In this document: piece after piece, positions 41,446 to 50,111 of the stretch
Position numbering within the stretch: the first letter of the stretch is position 1
How the letters are laid out: each line of letters begins with the position of its first letter
Assembly (NCBI GenBank): GCA_016125255.1
Contig: WGMD01000031.1
Coordinates: 1-55,371, forward strand
Direction: 5' to 3'
Source of the DNA: Planctomycetota bacterium
GTDB taxonomy: Bacteria; Planctomycetota; Phycisphaerae; Phycisphaerales; Zrk34
DNA length: 55,371 nt
Program-made: the position numbers and the translations under genes
Notes under the pieces: model-generated
The model's input: only the letters and a program-made list of their open reading frames with translations
What the model was told of the DNA's origin: nothing
Databases searched by the model: none

Positions 41446-42606
41446 ATGGCAAATTCGCACCGCCGCGGCGCAGCGGATACATTGTCATCAACCATGTCCC
41501 CGCAGGGTCTTCCAACTTCGCGTCGCGTTTTCGCCGCCCGCGTGCTGCTCAAGCACTTGGCCGCCCTGGCGTCGCAGATGCACGGGGCGCGCCGAGCGGA
41601 GGACATCGAGTTCGTCCATCAGCTTCGCGTCGCCAGCCGCCGTCTCCGCAATGCGCTGGACCTGTTCGATGAAGCGCTGCCCAGGAAGCTGGCCCGGCGG
41701 TGGACGAAGCAGATTCGCCGGCTGGCCAAGGCCATGGGCGCCGCCCGCGATCTGGATGTGCAGATGGTCGTCGTCGAAAAGTATCTCAAGGAGCTCAAGG
41801 CCGCCGGCGACCGCGAGCACCGTCCGGGCGTGGAACGACTGCTTCTGCGGCTCAGTCAGCAGCGCGGCGATGTGCAGCCGGACGTGGCGGGGGCGCTGGA
41901 CCGCTTCGAGTCATCGGGCACGCTCGAGCAGATGCGCGAGTCGCTCGTCGGCATGAAAGTGGCGGCGCGCATGCACACCGGGGCGCCGTCCGCCGCCGAC
42001 CTGCCCGGCGACGCCCGTCGCGTGATTCTGCTGCGCCTCGAAAAGATGCTCGCCTTCGAGCCGTTTATCCATTCGGACCAGCACGTGACGGAAATGCACC
42101 AGATGCGCATCGCCGCCAAGCATCTGCGGTATACGATGGAGGCCTACGCCGGGCTGTTCGAGAGCCGCCTGCGCGAGGAGATCAAAAATGTGCGGCGGAT
42201 TCAGACCCTTCTGGGCGACCTGCACGACTGCGACGTCTGGCTTTCTTCGCTGCCCCTGTTCATCGAAGAGGAGCACGAGCGGCACGTCCGCTTCTTCGGA
42301 CACGGGCGCGGCTTCGCGAAAATCCGCAAGGGCATCGAACATATGCTCGACAATCGGCGTCAAAAACGCCGCGAGATTTACGGGCAATTCGTCGAACTTT
42401 GGGACGAACTGACCAAAGATAAACAATGGGAACGATTAAGAGATTTATTGGCGGAGCCGATGGATGACGATACACTCAATACACCGGTGGAACCGACTGC
42501 GGCGGAGTCTGCACAGGACCACCCCGGCCCACGGAGTCCCGCGCATGGAAGCGCGCAAGCATCCTCCCCATCGTCACCCCCCGATCGCCGCCGTCGCCAA
42601 GCTTGA
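41446..42606 (+). CDS. CHAD domain protein
   Basis: A 386-residue protein (ATG 41446; ATG 41494 also possible). The CHAD pattern, conserved His and basic residues on long helices, is clear: DIEFVHQLRVASRRLRNALDLF near the start, RRLAKAMGAARDLDV, then MHQMRIAAKHLRYTMEAYAGL and LQTLLGDLHDCDVW-like blocks (IQTLLGDLHDCDVW). CHAD domains bind polyphosphate and locate to polyphosphate granules. The next gene, an HD protein of Ppx/GppA type, overlaps its 3' end by 62 bases. A polyphosphate role is well supported by family and context. Confidence 0.9.
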   Translation: MANSHRRGAADTLSSTMSPQGLPTSRRVFAARVLLKHLAALASQMHGARRAEDIEFVHQLRVASRRLRNALDLFDEALPRKLARRWTKQIRRLAKAMGAARDLDVQMVVVEKYLKELKAAGDREHRPGVERLLLRLSQQRGDVQPDVAGALDRFESSGTLEQMRESLVGMKVAARMHTGAPSAADLPGDARRVILLRLEKMLAFEPFIHSDQHVTEMHQMRIAAKHLRYTMEAYAGLFESRLREEIKNVRRIQTLLGDLHDCDVWLSSLPLFIEEEHERHVRFFGHGRGFAKIRKGIEHMLDNRRQKRREIYGQFVELWDELTKDKQWERLRDLLAEPMDDDTLNTPVEPTAAESAQDHPGPRSPAHGSAQASSPSSPPDRRRRQA

Positions 42607-43231
42607 TGCTCAGCAGGCCCGCGACATCGCCCCGGCCTACCGGCTCGCCGAGGACTGCCTCTATGAAGCCGGGCATGCCCATCAGGTCGCCCGCCTCGCC
42701 CTGGCGATCTTCGATCAGCTTCAGCCCCTGCACCGACTCGGCTCCCGCCGCCGCCTCCGGCTCGCCGCCGCGTCGCTCCTGCACGACATCGGCCGCCTCG
42801 AAGGCGCCGCCGGGCATCACCGCACATCGCTCCGTTACATCCTCGAATCGACCCTGCTCCCGTGGAGTCAGCGGCAGCGATTGATCATCGGTTCCATCGC
42901 CCGCTATCACCGCAAGTCGCCCCCCAAACCCAATCATTCGCACTTCGTCGCCTTGAGCCGCGCCGACCGGCAGGACGTCCGCATCCTCGCCGGCATCCTC
43001 CGCGTCGCCGACGGCCTCGACGCCTCGCACCGCAGTCTCGTCCGCCGCGTCGCCTGCTCCTTCTCCGACCGCCGCATCACCCTCTCGTGCATCACCAGCC
43101 GCCCCGCCGACTCCGAACTCAACGCCGCCATCCGCAAAGCCGACCTGCTCACCGAAGTCTTCGACCGCGATGTGCAAATCGAATGGCGCCTCGCCTCGAC
43201 CCTCACCCCCGCCAGCGCCAAAGCCAACTGA
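42545..43231 (+). CDS. HD-domain protein related to the Ppx/GppA C-terminal domain
   Basis: A 228-residue protein; ATG 42545 lies inside the 3' end of the CHAD gene. Residues about 30-170 are an HD phosphohydrolase domain like the one at the C-terminus of exopolyphosphatases (AEDCLYEAGHAHQVARLALAIFDQL; AAASLLHDIGRLEG with the HD pair; IGSIARYHRKSPP). The Ppx/GppA actin-like catalytic domain is absent. Together with CHAD it points to polyphosphate or (p)ppGpp handling. Start before 42545 cannot be fully excluded. Confidence 0.82.
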   Translation: MEARKHPPHRHPPIAAVAKLDAQQARDIAPAYRLAEDCLYEAGHAHQVARLALAIFDQLQPLHRLGSRRRLRLAAASLLHDIGRLEGAAGHHRTSLRYILESTLLPWSQRQRLIIGSIARYHRKSPPKPNHSHFVALSRADRQDVRILAGILRVADGLDASHRSLVRRVACSFSDRRITLSCITSRPADSELNAAIRKADLLTEVFDRDVQIEWRLASTLTPASAKAN

Positions 43232-43260
43232 CCCAATCCGCGCCGCCCCCGACTTCCCCT

Positions 43261-43294
43261 TAAGCCGAGGGCTGAGCAAAGCGAAGCCCCGGAT
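43261..43294. repeat. interspersed hairpin family 2, copy 1 (AAGCCGAGGGCTGAG...GAAGCCCCGGAT)
   Basis: A unit of about 34 bases forming a GGGCT/AGCCC hairpin. A near-identical copy lies at 53129-53164. Both sit within 60 bases after the stop of a plus-strand gene and probably act as terminators. Confidence 0.7.
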
Positions 43295-43370
43295 AATTTT
43301 CATGACGCGCGTCAGAGGGCGTTCCGCCCTCCGACACCCCCCTGATGCAAATTCCGACCGCAGCGATTCG

Positions 43371-43658
43371 CTACACCTCGACATCGCGCTGTTTGAGTAA
43401 CTCCAATTCCGCACGCAACCGTTCAACTTCCCGACCCAGCGGCCCGGTGACGAAATACGGTATGACGAAGAAAAACATGCTGTTGAACGCCATCAGCATC
43501 ACCACAAAAATCAGCGAGGAGCCATCGTGAAGTGATGGCACAAATGCCGCCGCCGCCGTGATGCCTGTGCAAGCGAGCGACATCGCCACGCTCCGTCCCG
43601 ACATCTGCTGACTACCGAGCAATTTGATACGAGATAGGTCTTTATCACGATCCGTCAT
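43371..43658 (-). CDS. small two-helix membrane protein
   Basis: A 95-residue protein with two membrane helices (SVAMSLACTGITAAAAFVP and SLIFVVMLMAFNSMFFFVIPYF), and a C-terminal coiled coil (REVERLRAELELLKQRDVEV). The family is not recognised. It lies between two plus- and minus-strand operons and appears to be a single-gene unit. Confidence 0.65.
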   Translation of the reverse strand: MTDRDKDLSRIKLLGSQQMSGRSVAMSLACTGITAAAAFVPSLHDGSSLIFVVMLMAFNSMFFFVIPYFVTGPLGREVERLRAELELLKQRDVEV

Positions 43659-43750
43659 AACACACCTCCAGAAATTGAGAGCATTCTACGTCATTGATGG
43701 TTGTACGATAAAAATGACCGGAAGATCGCCGTCCACAGACTTCCACCAGC

Positions 43751-43794
43751 CGCTTGCGGCTTAGCAGGCAATGATCATTGCTAAGCCGCAAGCG
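43751..43794 (-). terminator. 16-bp hairpin CGCTTGCGGCTTAGCA/TGCTAAGCCGCAAGCG
   Basis: Perfect 16-bp stem and 12-base loop, 9 bases downstream of the DUF1552 stop on the minus strand. A half-site with GCTAAGCCGCGAGCGG recurs at about 55337, so the stem belongs to another interspersed family. Probable terminator of the DUF1592-DUF1552 operon. Confidence 0.65.
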
Positions 43795-43802
43795 TCTTTA
43801 TA

Positions 43803-45233
43803 TCAGACCCCCGCGTAGTTCGCATCGTTGAGCCCCGGCAAAACTTCATCCGAGTCGGAGAAGCTCTTGATGGGTACGCCCAGGTGCTGGAGGTTCGCCA
43901 GGTATAAATCGGTCAGGGCGGTCGAGTCGGGGTAGACGATGTGGCGGCCGGGGGAGAGTTGGCCGCCGGCGCGGCCGGCGAGGACGATCGGCAGGTCGAC
44001 GGGGCTGTGGGCGTTGCCGTCGCGGAGCGACGAGCCGAACATCAATGTGGAGTTGTCCAAGAGCGAGCGGTCGCCTTCCCTGATCGCGGCCATCTTGTCG
44101 AGCATGTAGGCGAACTGCTGGGTGTGCCAGATGTTGATCGCGCGGTACTGGTCCATTTTGCCGGGGTTGTTTTCGTGATGCGAGGTCTGGTGATGCCCGC
44201 CTTCGACGCCCGGCAGGAAGCTGAAGTTTTTGGGCGAGACGTCCCGGCCGAACATCAGCGTGGCGATGCGCGTCGAGTCGGTCCAGAACGCAAGCACCAT
44301 CAGATCGAGCATCAACTTCGCATGCTCGGTGTGATCGAAGCTCCGCTCGGACTTGTGCTCGACATCGCTGTCCCATGCATCGACGCGCTTGCCCAGCGCG
44401 GCGATGGCGTCGCGCACCGCCGCATCGTCGGCGTGCTCCTTGCTTCGGCGATCGGCTTCGAATTCGATGCGATGCTCGACGCTGCGCACCGAATCGAAAT
44501 ACTCGTCGAGCTTGCGCTGGTCCTCCGCGCCGAGCTGCTGGCGCAAGCCCTTCGCATCGTCCATCACCAGATCGAGCACGCTGCGGTCATCGCCATTGAG
44601 CGCCGACTTCTGCCCGCCGGCCGAGCGGAACAGGCGATCGAAGGCGAGCTTGGGATTGATCTCGCGGGCGACGGGGGTGCTGGGCGTGGACCAGGAGATG
44701 AACCCGCCGTAGAGCTGCGTGAAGCCGACGTTCGTATCGACGCTCGAAACGGGCGACTCCAGCGACAGCTCCAGCGAGGGAAGGCGCGTGAGGTTGCCGA
44801 TGTGCTGGGCGGCAAGCTGATCGACGCTGATGCCGTTGGAGCGGACGTCGGCGCCGGTGGTTTTGGTGATGGCGGTGCCGGTGAGCCATGCGGCGGATTT
44901 GACGTAGTGCCCATCGCCCCATTTGACGCGGTCATGTTCGAGATGACTGAGCACGAGCAGGTTCGGCTTGTGCACGGACAGCGGCAAAAGAATCGGCGAA
45001 AGCTCGAAATTGGCGCCCTTGCCCGTCGGGGCCCAACTGCGCGGATCGACGCCGTTGGGCATGAACAAGGCGGCGTAACGGATCGGGTAACCGTCGGCGG
45101 TCGTCGCGCTGTCGGCGGCGGGGTTGGCCAGCGCGCGCGAGACGGGGAGCATGGCGTTGAGCATCGGCAGCGCCATCGTGACGCCGGCGCCGCGCAGGAA
45201 GGTTCGACGGGGGATGTGCCATTTCTTACTCAT
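43803..45233 (-). CDS. DUF1552 domain-containing secreted protein
   Basis: A 476-residue protein. The N-terminus IPRRTFLRGAGVTMALPMLNA is a typical twin-arginine signal. DUF1552 blocks are seen: RYAALFMPNGVDPRSWAP, GDGHYVKSAAWLTGT, ISVDQLAAQHIG, and HQTSHHENNPGKMDQYRAIN. Its start overlaps the stop of the DUF1592 gene by 8 bases, so it is translationally coupled. The DUF1592-DUF1552 pair parallels the PSD1-DUF1501 pair upstream and is thought to work in periplasmic oxidation of complex substrates. Confidence 0.92.
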   Translation of the reverse strand: MSKKWHIPRRTFLRGAGVTMALPMLNAMLPVSRALANPAADSATTADGYPIRYAALFMPNGVDPRSWAPTGKGANFELSPILLPLSVHKPNLLVLSHLEHDRVKWGDGHYVKSAAWLTGTAITKTTGADVRSNGISVDQLAAQHIGNLTRLPSLELSLESPVSSVDTNVGFTQLYGGFISWSTPSTPVAREINPKLAFDRLFRSAGGQKSALNGDDRSVLDLVMDDAKGLRQQLGAEDQRKLDEYFDSVRSVEHRIEFEADRRSKEHADDAAVRDAIAALGKRVDAWDSDVEHKSERSFDHTEHAKLMLDLMVLAFWTDSTRIATLMFGRDVSPKNFSFLPGVEGGHHQTSHHENNPGKMDQYRAINIWHTQQFAYMLDKMAAIREGDRSLLDNSTLMFGSSLRDGNAHSPVDLPIVLAGRAGGQLSPGRHIVYPDSTALTDLYLANLQHLGVPIKSFSDSDEVLPGLNDANYAGV

Positions 45234-47109
45234 GAGGCGCTTCCTTCCGGTCTGTGATTGTAGCGTTCTTGCGGTGCGTGAACGGGTAGCTGGTGGCGAT
45301 GCCGACGATGAGGTTCTGGGCGTGATAGTCGTTGGCTTTCAGGTCGTCCATGATCTTGTTGATGACGGGCGTGTCATACGCTTCGATGCCGCGGGCGAGG
45401 GCGTAGGCGAGCATCTTGTCGGTGAGATGGCGCATGATCTGTTCGCGGCGGGCGAGGAGGATCTGTTTGAGTTCGCCGGGGCCGGTGAAGGTTTCGCCGG
45501 TGGGCATTTTGCCGGCGGCGTCGACGGGGACGCCGCCGATCTTGTCGCGCCAGGCGCCGATGACGTCGAAGTTTTCGAGGCCGAACCCGAGGGGGTCGAT
45601 CTTGGCGTGACAGGCGGCGCAGGTCGGGTCGGCGCGGTGGCGTTCGAGTCGTTGGCGAAAAGTCTGACCATCGTGCGGCTTGTCATCGCGCGAGAGGGTC
45701 TGCACGCTCGCCGGCGGCGGGGGGGCCTGCACGCCAAGCACCTGTTCGAGGACCCACTTGCCGCGCAGGACGGGACTGGTGCGCTGCGGGTAGGACGCCA
45801 CGGTCAGCACGGCTCCGAGCGTCAGCACGCCGCCGCGCGTCGCATCGGGCAGCGTGACGCGGCGGAACTGATCGCCTTCCACGCCGGCGATTCCGTAATG
45901 TTTGGCGAGCGCGGCGTTGAGATACGTGTAGTTGCACGCAATGAGGTCCGTCAGCGGGGCGTTGTCGCGGAGCATGGCGGCGAAGAGATCGATGGGCTCC
46001 TCGCTCATGGCGGCTTTGAGTTCGGGTGTGAAATCCTTGTAGCGATTGCGGTCGGGCTCGACGCTGCCCAAGCGGCGGATGTCGAGCCATTGCGTGATGA
46101 ACTGCTCGGCGAAGGCGCGGCTCTTGACATCGGCGAGCATGCGCTTGACCTGCGCGATGAGGACATCGTTTTCGTGGAGCCGATTCTGTTTGGCGAGGTC
46201 GAACAGTTCGCGATCGGGCATGGAGGACCAGAGCAGATAGCTCAAGCGCGTGGCGAGTTCGAAGTCGTTGAGGGGATACGCATCGGTCGCACCGGGGCGA
46301 TCGGCTTCGATGCGATATACGAAATTCGGCGACACGAGAACCGCCCGCAGCGCGAGGCGGGCGGCGTCATTGAAGTCGCGGCCGGACTGCATGGCGTGAT
46401 CAAACACGTTCAGGTATCGGTTGATTTCGCCCTCATCGGTCGGGCGACGGAAAGCGCGCGGGAGCAGGGCGGCGAGCATGTTGTGCGCGGCGGCATGCGG
46501 GTCGAATTTCGTATTGGGATCGACGCCGGCGAGTTTGGCGACGTCGACCTGCTCGGCGATCTGTCGGGCGGCCTGAAGGTATTTTTCCATCAGGATGGGC
46601 GTGATGTAGAGCGTGGCGGCGTGATTGTCAAAGCCCTCGCCGCCGCCGCCGTCGGCGGGGAACGCATCGGCGGGATGCGAATCGACGCCGAGCAGATCGC
46701 GGATCGTGTTGTTGTACTCGACGCGCGTCAGGCGGCGGATCACCGTGCGGCCGGGGTCGGGTTGATATTCCAGATGCGCGAGCGTGTGCTCGACGGCTCC
46801 GATGAGCCGGGCGCGATCGGCGTCGCTGGGCTGGGGCTTTTTGTGCGGGGGCATCTCGCTTTCGCGCAGCACGCGCGTCACATCCTCCCAGAGCTTGGGG
46901 TTCTGGGCGAGCGAAGCGGGCGTGACGAAGCGATCGAGATTGACGTCGCCTTTCTGCTTTTTGTCGTTGTGGCAATCGACGCAGAACTGTTGAATGAGCG
47001 GACGGGCGTCGGCTTCGAAGCTCGGGTCGCTCGCGCGGCCGGCGCGGACGAGGAGCGCGACGAGCATGAGGGCATAGACCGGCAATCGCAGTGGCGGGCG
47101 TGATGTCAT
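45226..47109 (-). CDS. DUF1587/1592/1588/1585 protein with cytochrome c-like domain
   Basis: A 627-residue exported protein with signal peptide MTSRPPLRLPVYALMLVALL. A haem-binding CVDCHND lies near residue 43. It is followed by DUF1587 (IRRLTRVEYNNTIRDLLGVD), DUF1592 (FELATRLSYLLWSSMPDREL), DUF1588 (GGVLTLGAVLTVASYPQRTS) and DUF1585 (LTDKMLAYALARGIEAYD). A second haem-type motif, CAACHAKIDPLG, lies within DUF1588. All domains are in the usual order and length. First gene of the operon. Confidence 0.93.
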   Translation of the reverse strand: MTSRPPLRLPVYALMLVALLVRAGRASDPSFEADARPLIQQFCVDCHNDKKQKGDVNLDRFVTPASLAQNPKLWEDVTRVLRESEMPPHKKPQPSDADRARLIGAVEHTLAHLEYQPDPGRTVIRRLTRVEYNNTIRDLLGVDSHPADAFPADGGGGEGFDNHAATLYITPILMEKYLQAARQIAEQVDVAKLAGVDPNTKFDPHAAAHNMLAALLPRAFRRPTDEGEINRYLNVFDHAMQSGRDFNDAARLALRAVLVSPNFVYRIEADRPGATDAYPLNDFELATRLSYLLWSSMPDRELFDLAKQNRLHENDVLIAQVKRMLADVKSRAFAEQFITQWLDIRRLGSVEPDRNRYKDFTPELKAAMSEEPIDLFAAMLRDNAPLTDLIACNYTYLNAALAKHYGIAGVEGDQFRRVTLPDATRGGVLTLGAVLTVASYPQRTSPVLRGKWVLEQVLGVQAPPPPASVQTLSRDDKPHDGQTFRQRLERHRADPTCAACHAKIDPLGFGLENFDVIGAWRDKIGGVPVDAAGKMPTGETFTGPGELKQILLARREQIMRHLTDKMLAYALARGIEAYDTPVINKIMDDLKANDYHAQNLIVGIATSYPFTHRKNATITDRKEAPHE

Positions 47110-47209
47110 GATGAATCTTGGCGGGTCCGAGCGGGGGGGAAGGTCTGGAAAATGCTACGAGCCCAACCCGCGACAGGCAAGGATCAGCGGGGATTTCATA
47201 TCGGGCGAT

Positions 47210-48412
47210 TCAGGGGCGCGGCGTCGGTTGGGTGGTTTCGACGCTGATGGCGTGCAGGCGGGCGTAGATCTGCTCAAGCACATCGAGCGAGCGCGTGCCG
47301 GTGTATCGTCGGCGGACGAAGCCGTCGCGCCCGATCCAGACGGTGACGGGCACTTCGAACCCGCAGTAGGCGCCGGCGACCTGCCCGGTGTTCTCGATGA
47401 GGACGGGGAAGTTGACCTGATCGGCGCGGGCCATGACTTCGATCGCTCGTGCGGCGTCGGCGTTGAAGGGCAGCGAGCCGTCGGCGGCGGCGGCGAACTG
47501 CGCGTCGCCGTGCGGATCGCTGACGCCGTCGGTGCCGATGCCCAGCACGACCAGCTCGTCGCCATGACGATATTTGAGCTGCACCAGTTCGGAGAGCTGA
47601 TCGCGCGCGGGTTGATCGGCCGAGTGCCAGAAGTAGAGCACGATGATGCGGCCGCGCAGCGCAGCCAGATCGACCTTGGCGCCGTCGATGTCGGTGAGCT
47701 GAAATTCGTCGGCGAGCGTCGGGCTCGGCGGCGGGGGAACCGCCAGCGCCGGCGCCGCGGCCGGCTGCGTGCCCTTCTGCTCACGCCACCACGTCAGGCA
47801 CGCCTCGACGGCGGCCCGACGCGCGGGCTTGTCGGCGGCCGGATCGTACGCGAAATTCCGATCCGCCCGATCGCCCAGCGCCGCCATCGCCGTCGCGACG
47901 ACCTGCGGCTCCGAATCATTGAGCATCCAAAGCACCGTCGACACATCCTCCGACTGCCGATTGGACACGAGGAAATTGAGCCACAGCAGACGCACCTGCG
48001 GATCGGCGTCCTGCAACATGACATTGACCCATTGCCACGGCGCCGACCCGCCCGTCGCCGACGCAAGCTGAAGCGCGATCGTCTGCACGCTCAAGTCCGC
48101 ATCGCGACAGGCGTCGTTGATGATCGCGCGCGAACTGTCGAGCAGCTTCGGGTCCAGCAGCGCCGCCCGGCTCAGATAGTGAATCACCGCCTGCCGGTGC
48201 GGAATCCCGCCGGCGTACCACATCGAATCAACCGTCCGCGCGGGCGAGGGCGTTTCCTCCAGCAATGCGTCCAGCGCCTTCTTCGACGGCGAATGCAGAC
48301 CGATCACGCCCTGCACGCCGGATTCCGGCAGCACCTGCCCGCGCTGAAACGTGACCAGAAGCGCCACGCCGATCGTGACTACCGCGATGACAATCCAGCG
48401 AGCCGCCTGCAT
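47210..48412 (-). CDS. HEAT-repeat and redoxin-like membrane protein without active Cys
   Basis: A 400-residue protein with an N-terminal membrane anchor (WIVIAVVTIGVALLVTF). Residues about 60-200 are HEAT-like helical repeats (DADPQVRLLWLNFLVSNRQ, DSEPQVVATAMAALGDRAD). Residues about 235-390 are a TlpA/AhpC-type thioredoxin fold (DFQLTDIDGAKVDLAALRGRIIVLYFW in variant form, then VWIGRDGFVRRRYTG). In TlpA the FW is followed by a W-C-x-x-C active site; here it reads FWHSADQPARD, with no Cys pair, so it is probably not a redox enzyme. ATG 48412 is chosen because it starts the membrane anchor. Confidence 0.78.
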   Translation of the reverse strand: MQAARWIVIAVVTIGVALLVTFQRGQVLPESGVQGVIGLHSPSKKALDALLEETPSPARTVDSMWYAGGIPHRQAVIHYLSRAALLDPKLLDSSRAIINDACRDADLSVQTIALQLASATGGSAPWQWVNVMLQDADPQVRLLWLNFLVSNRQSEDVSTVLWMLNDSEPQVVATAMAALGDRADRNFAYDPAADKPARRAAVEACLTWWREQKGTQPAAAPALAVPPPPSPTLADEFQLTDIDGAKVDLAALRGRIIVLYFWHSADQPARDQLSELVQLKYRHGDELVVLGIGTDGVSDPHGDAQFAAAADGSLPFNADAARAIEVMARADQVNFPVLIENTGQVAGAYCGFEVPVTVWIGRDGFVRRRYTGTRSLDVLEQIYARLHAISVETTQPTPRP

Positions 48413-48470
48413 GTGCGATCCCCAAATGATGAAACGGCTGAACGATTGTACTGGCGCGGCGCTCGGTCCA

Positions 48471-50000
48471 CTAGGCGATCGGCAGCCGAATGCGACGATG
48501 CGTCTGCTCGACCGGCACGGCGACAAGATCGTAATCCGCCGCGTCGGTCACCGTGCACTTGACGACCTCGCCGACGGTCAGCGGCTCGCGCGACTGCACG
48601 TACGTCACGCCGTCGATGTCCGGCGCCTGCTGGTACGTGCGTCCCACGTACAGATGCCCGCCCTCGCCGACGCCCGCCGTCGCCCGGCCGCTCGTCTCCG
48701 TCGCGCCTTCGATGAGCACGTCATCCTGCTTCTTACTTTCGGCAATCCGGCGATTCCGCTCCAGCACCACTTCCTGCTGCGCGAGCATCAGTTCCTCGAT
48801 CCGCTCTTCGATCATGTCATCATCGATGGCCCCGCCGCCGGCGTGAAGCGTCCCCGCGGGCGTGCCCGGCTCGGGCGAATAACCGAAAACGCCCATGTTC
48901 TCGAACCCGAATTCGCGCACGAACTCGACCAGCTCGCGGTGCTCCGCGTCCGTCTCCGTCGGATAACCGCTGATGAACGTCGTGCGGATCGCCATGCCCG
49001 GCACACGATCGCGCAGCTTCGCCAGCAGCGTCTCGATCAGCTTCCGGCTCGTCTTGCGCTTCATCGAATCGAGCACGCGGTCGTTGATGTGCTGAAGCGG
49101 CATGTCGATGTATTTGAGCACGTGCGGCAGGGCGGCGATCGTGTCGATCATCTCGTCAGTGAAACACGATGGATACGCATACATGAGCCGCAGCCACGCC
49201 CCGCCGCGCCCCTGCGCCAGCTTGTTCAGTTCCGTAAGCATGCCCGACAGCCCCGGGCCGTACCCGATATCCGCCCCGAAGCTCGTCGTGTCCTGCCCGA
49301 TGAGGTTCAATTCGAACGCCCCATCGTTAAACAGTTCCGTCGCTTCATCAAGAATCGCGCCGACGGGTTTCGACCGCATTTTCCCGCGGATCGAGGGAAT
49401 CGTGCAGAACGCGCAGTTCTGATTGCACCCTTCGGAAATGCGCAGGTACGCATAATGCCGCGGCGTCAGGCGGAGCCGCGCCGCGTCCGATTCGTGGTAG
49501 CCCTTGCCTTCGATGTTCCGCCGGCGACGGGCGATCGTGTCGCTGGCCGCGATGGAGCTGTACACCGGCTGATCGATCGCCAGGTCGTTCTGCTCCGGGC
49601 GGTTGCCGCGCACCGCTTCGACGATGTGATCCCGATCGAACACGCCGATCAGCGCATCAATATCCGGGCACCATTCGAGCATCTTCGCCCGATGCCGCTG
49701 CACGAGGCACCCAGCGACGACGATCCGCTTGAGCTTGCCCGCCTTCTTGCGCTCGGCCGCCTCGCTGATCACGTCCAGCGATTCCTGTTTGCTCGCTTCC
49801 AGGAACCCGCACGTATTGATCACGATCGCGTCCGCCTGCGACTCGTCGTCGATCGGAATCAGCCCGTCGCTCGCCAGCGAGCCGAGCATCTTCTCCGAGT
49901 CGACGAGATTCTTCGGACACCCCAGCGACACAAACGCGACGGTCTCAATCCCGTCGCTCGCCGCAGGGCCGCTCTTTTTTGTCTTCTTCCGGGGGCTCAT
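48471..50000 (-). CDS. rimO: ribosomal protein S12 methylthiotransferase RimO
   Basis: A 509-residue radical SAM enzyme that adds a methylthio group to an Asp of ribosomal protein S12. The N-terminal UPF0004 domain has its three cluster Cys (SLGCPKNLVDSE, INTCGF, VAGCLVQRH). The radical SAM motif CNQNCAFCTIPSIRGK lies near residue 190. The C-terminal TRAM domain follows (VLIEGATETSGRAT...GHLYVGRTYQQAPDID). The SLGCPKNxVDSE start distinguishes RimO from MiaB. ATG 50000 gives a basic lead (MSPRKKTKKS). The frame stays open far upstream but without RimO similarity. Confidence 0.95.
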   Translation of the reverse strand: MSPRKKTKKSGPAASDGIETVAFVSLGCPKNLVDSEKMLGSLASDGLIPIDDESQADAIVINTCGFLEASKQESLDVISEAAERKKAGKLKRIVVAGCLVQRHRAKMLEWCPDIDALIGVFDRDHIVEAVRGNRPEQNDLAIDQPVYSSIAASDTIARRRRNIEGKGYHESDAARLRLTPRHYAYLRISEGCNQNCAFCTIPSIRGKMRSKPVGAILDEATELFNDGAFELNLIGQDTTSFGADIGYGPGLSGMLTELNKLAQGRGGAWLRLMYAYPSCFTDEMIDTIAALPHVLKYIDMPLQHINDRVLDSMKRKTSRKLIETLLAKLRDRVPGMAIRTTFISGYPTETDAEHRELVEFVREFGFENMGVFGYSPEPGTPAGTLHAGGGAIDDDMIEERIEELMLAQQEVVLERNRRIAESKKQDDVLIEGATETSGRATAGVGEGGHLYVGRTYQQAPDIDGVTYVQSREPLTVGEVVKCTVTDAADYDLVAVPVEQTHRRIRLPIA

Positions 50001-50111
50001 GTCGCGGTCAGTGTATGCACGGTCCTCGCGCAAGTCGTCCCACGCCTTGTTACTCCCAACTCCCAATTCCCCACTCCGCATTCGCTCCCTCAAATCCCCT
50101 ACAATTCCCCC

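Noticed and set aside
48351-50111. Upstream extension of the FAD oxidoreductase frame on the plus strand
   Set aside because: It is antisense to rimO. The signal peptide starts at 50112.
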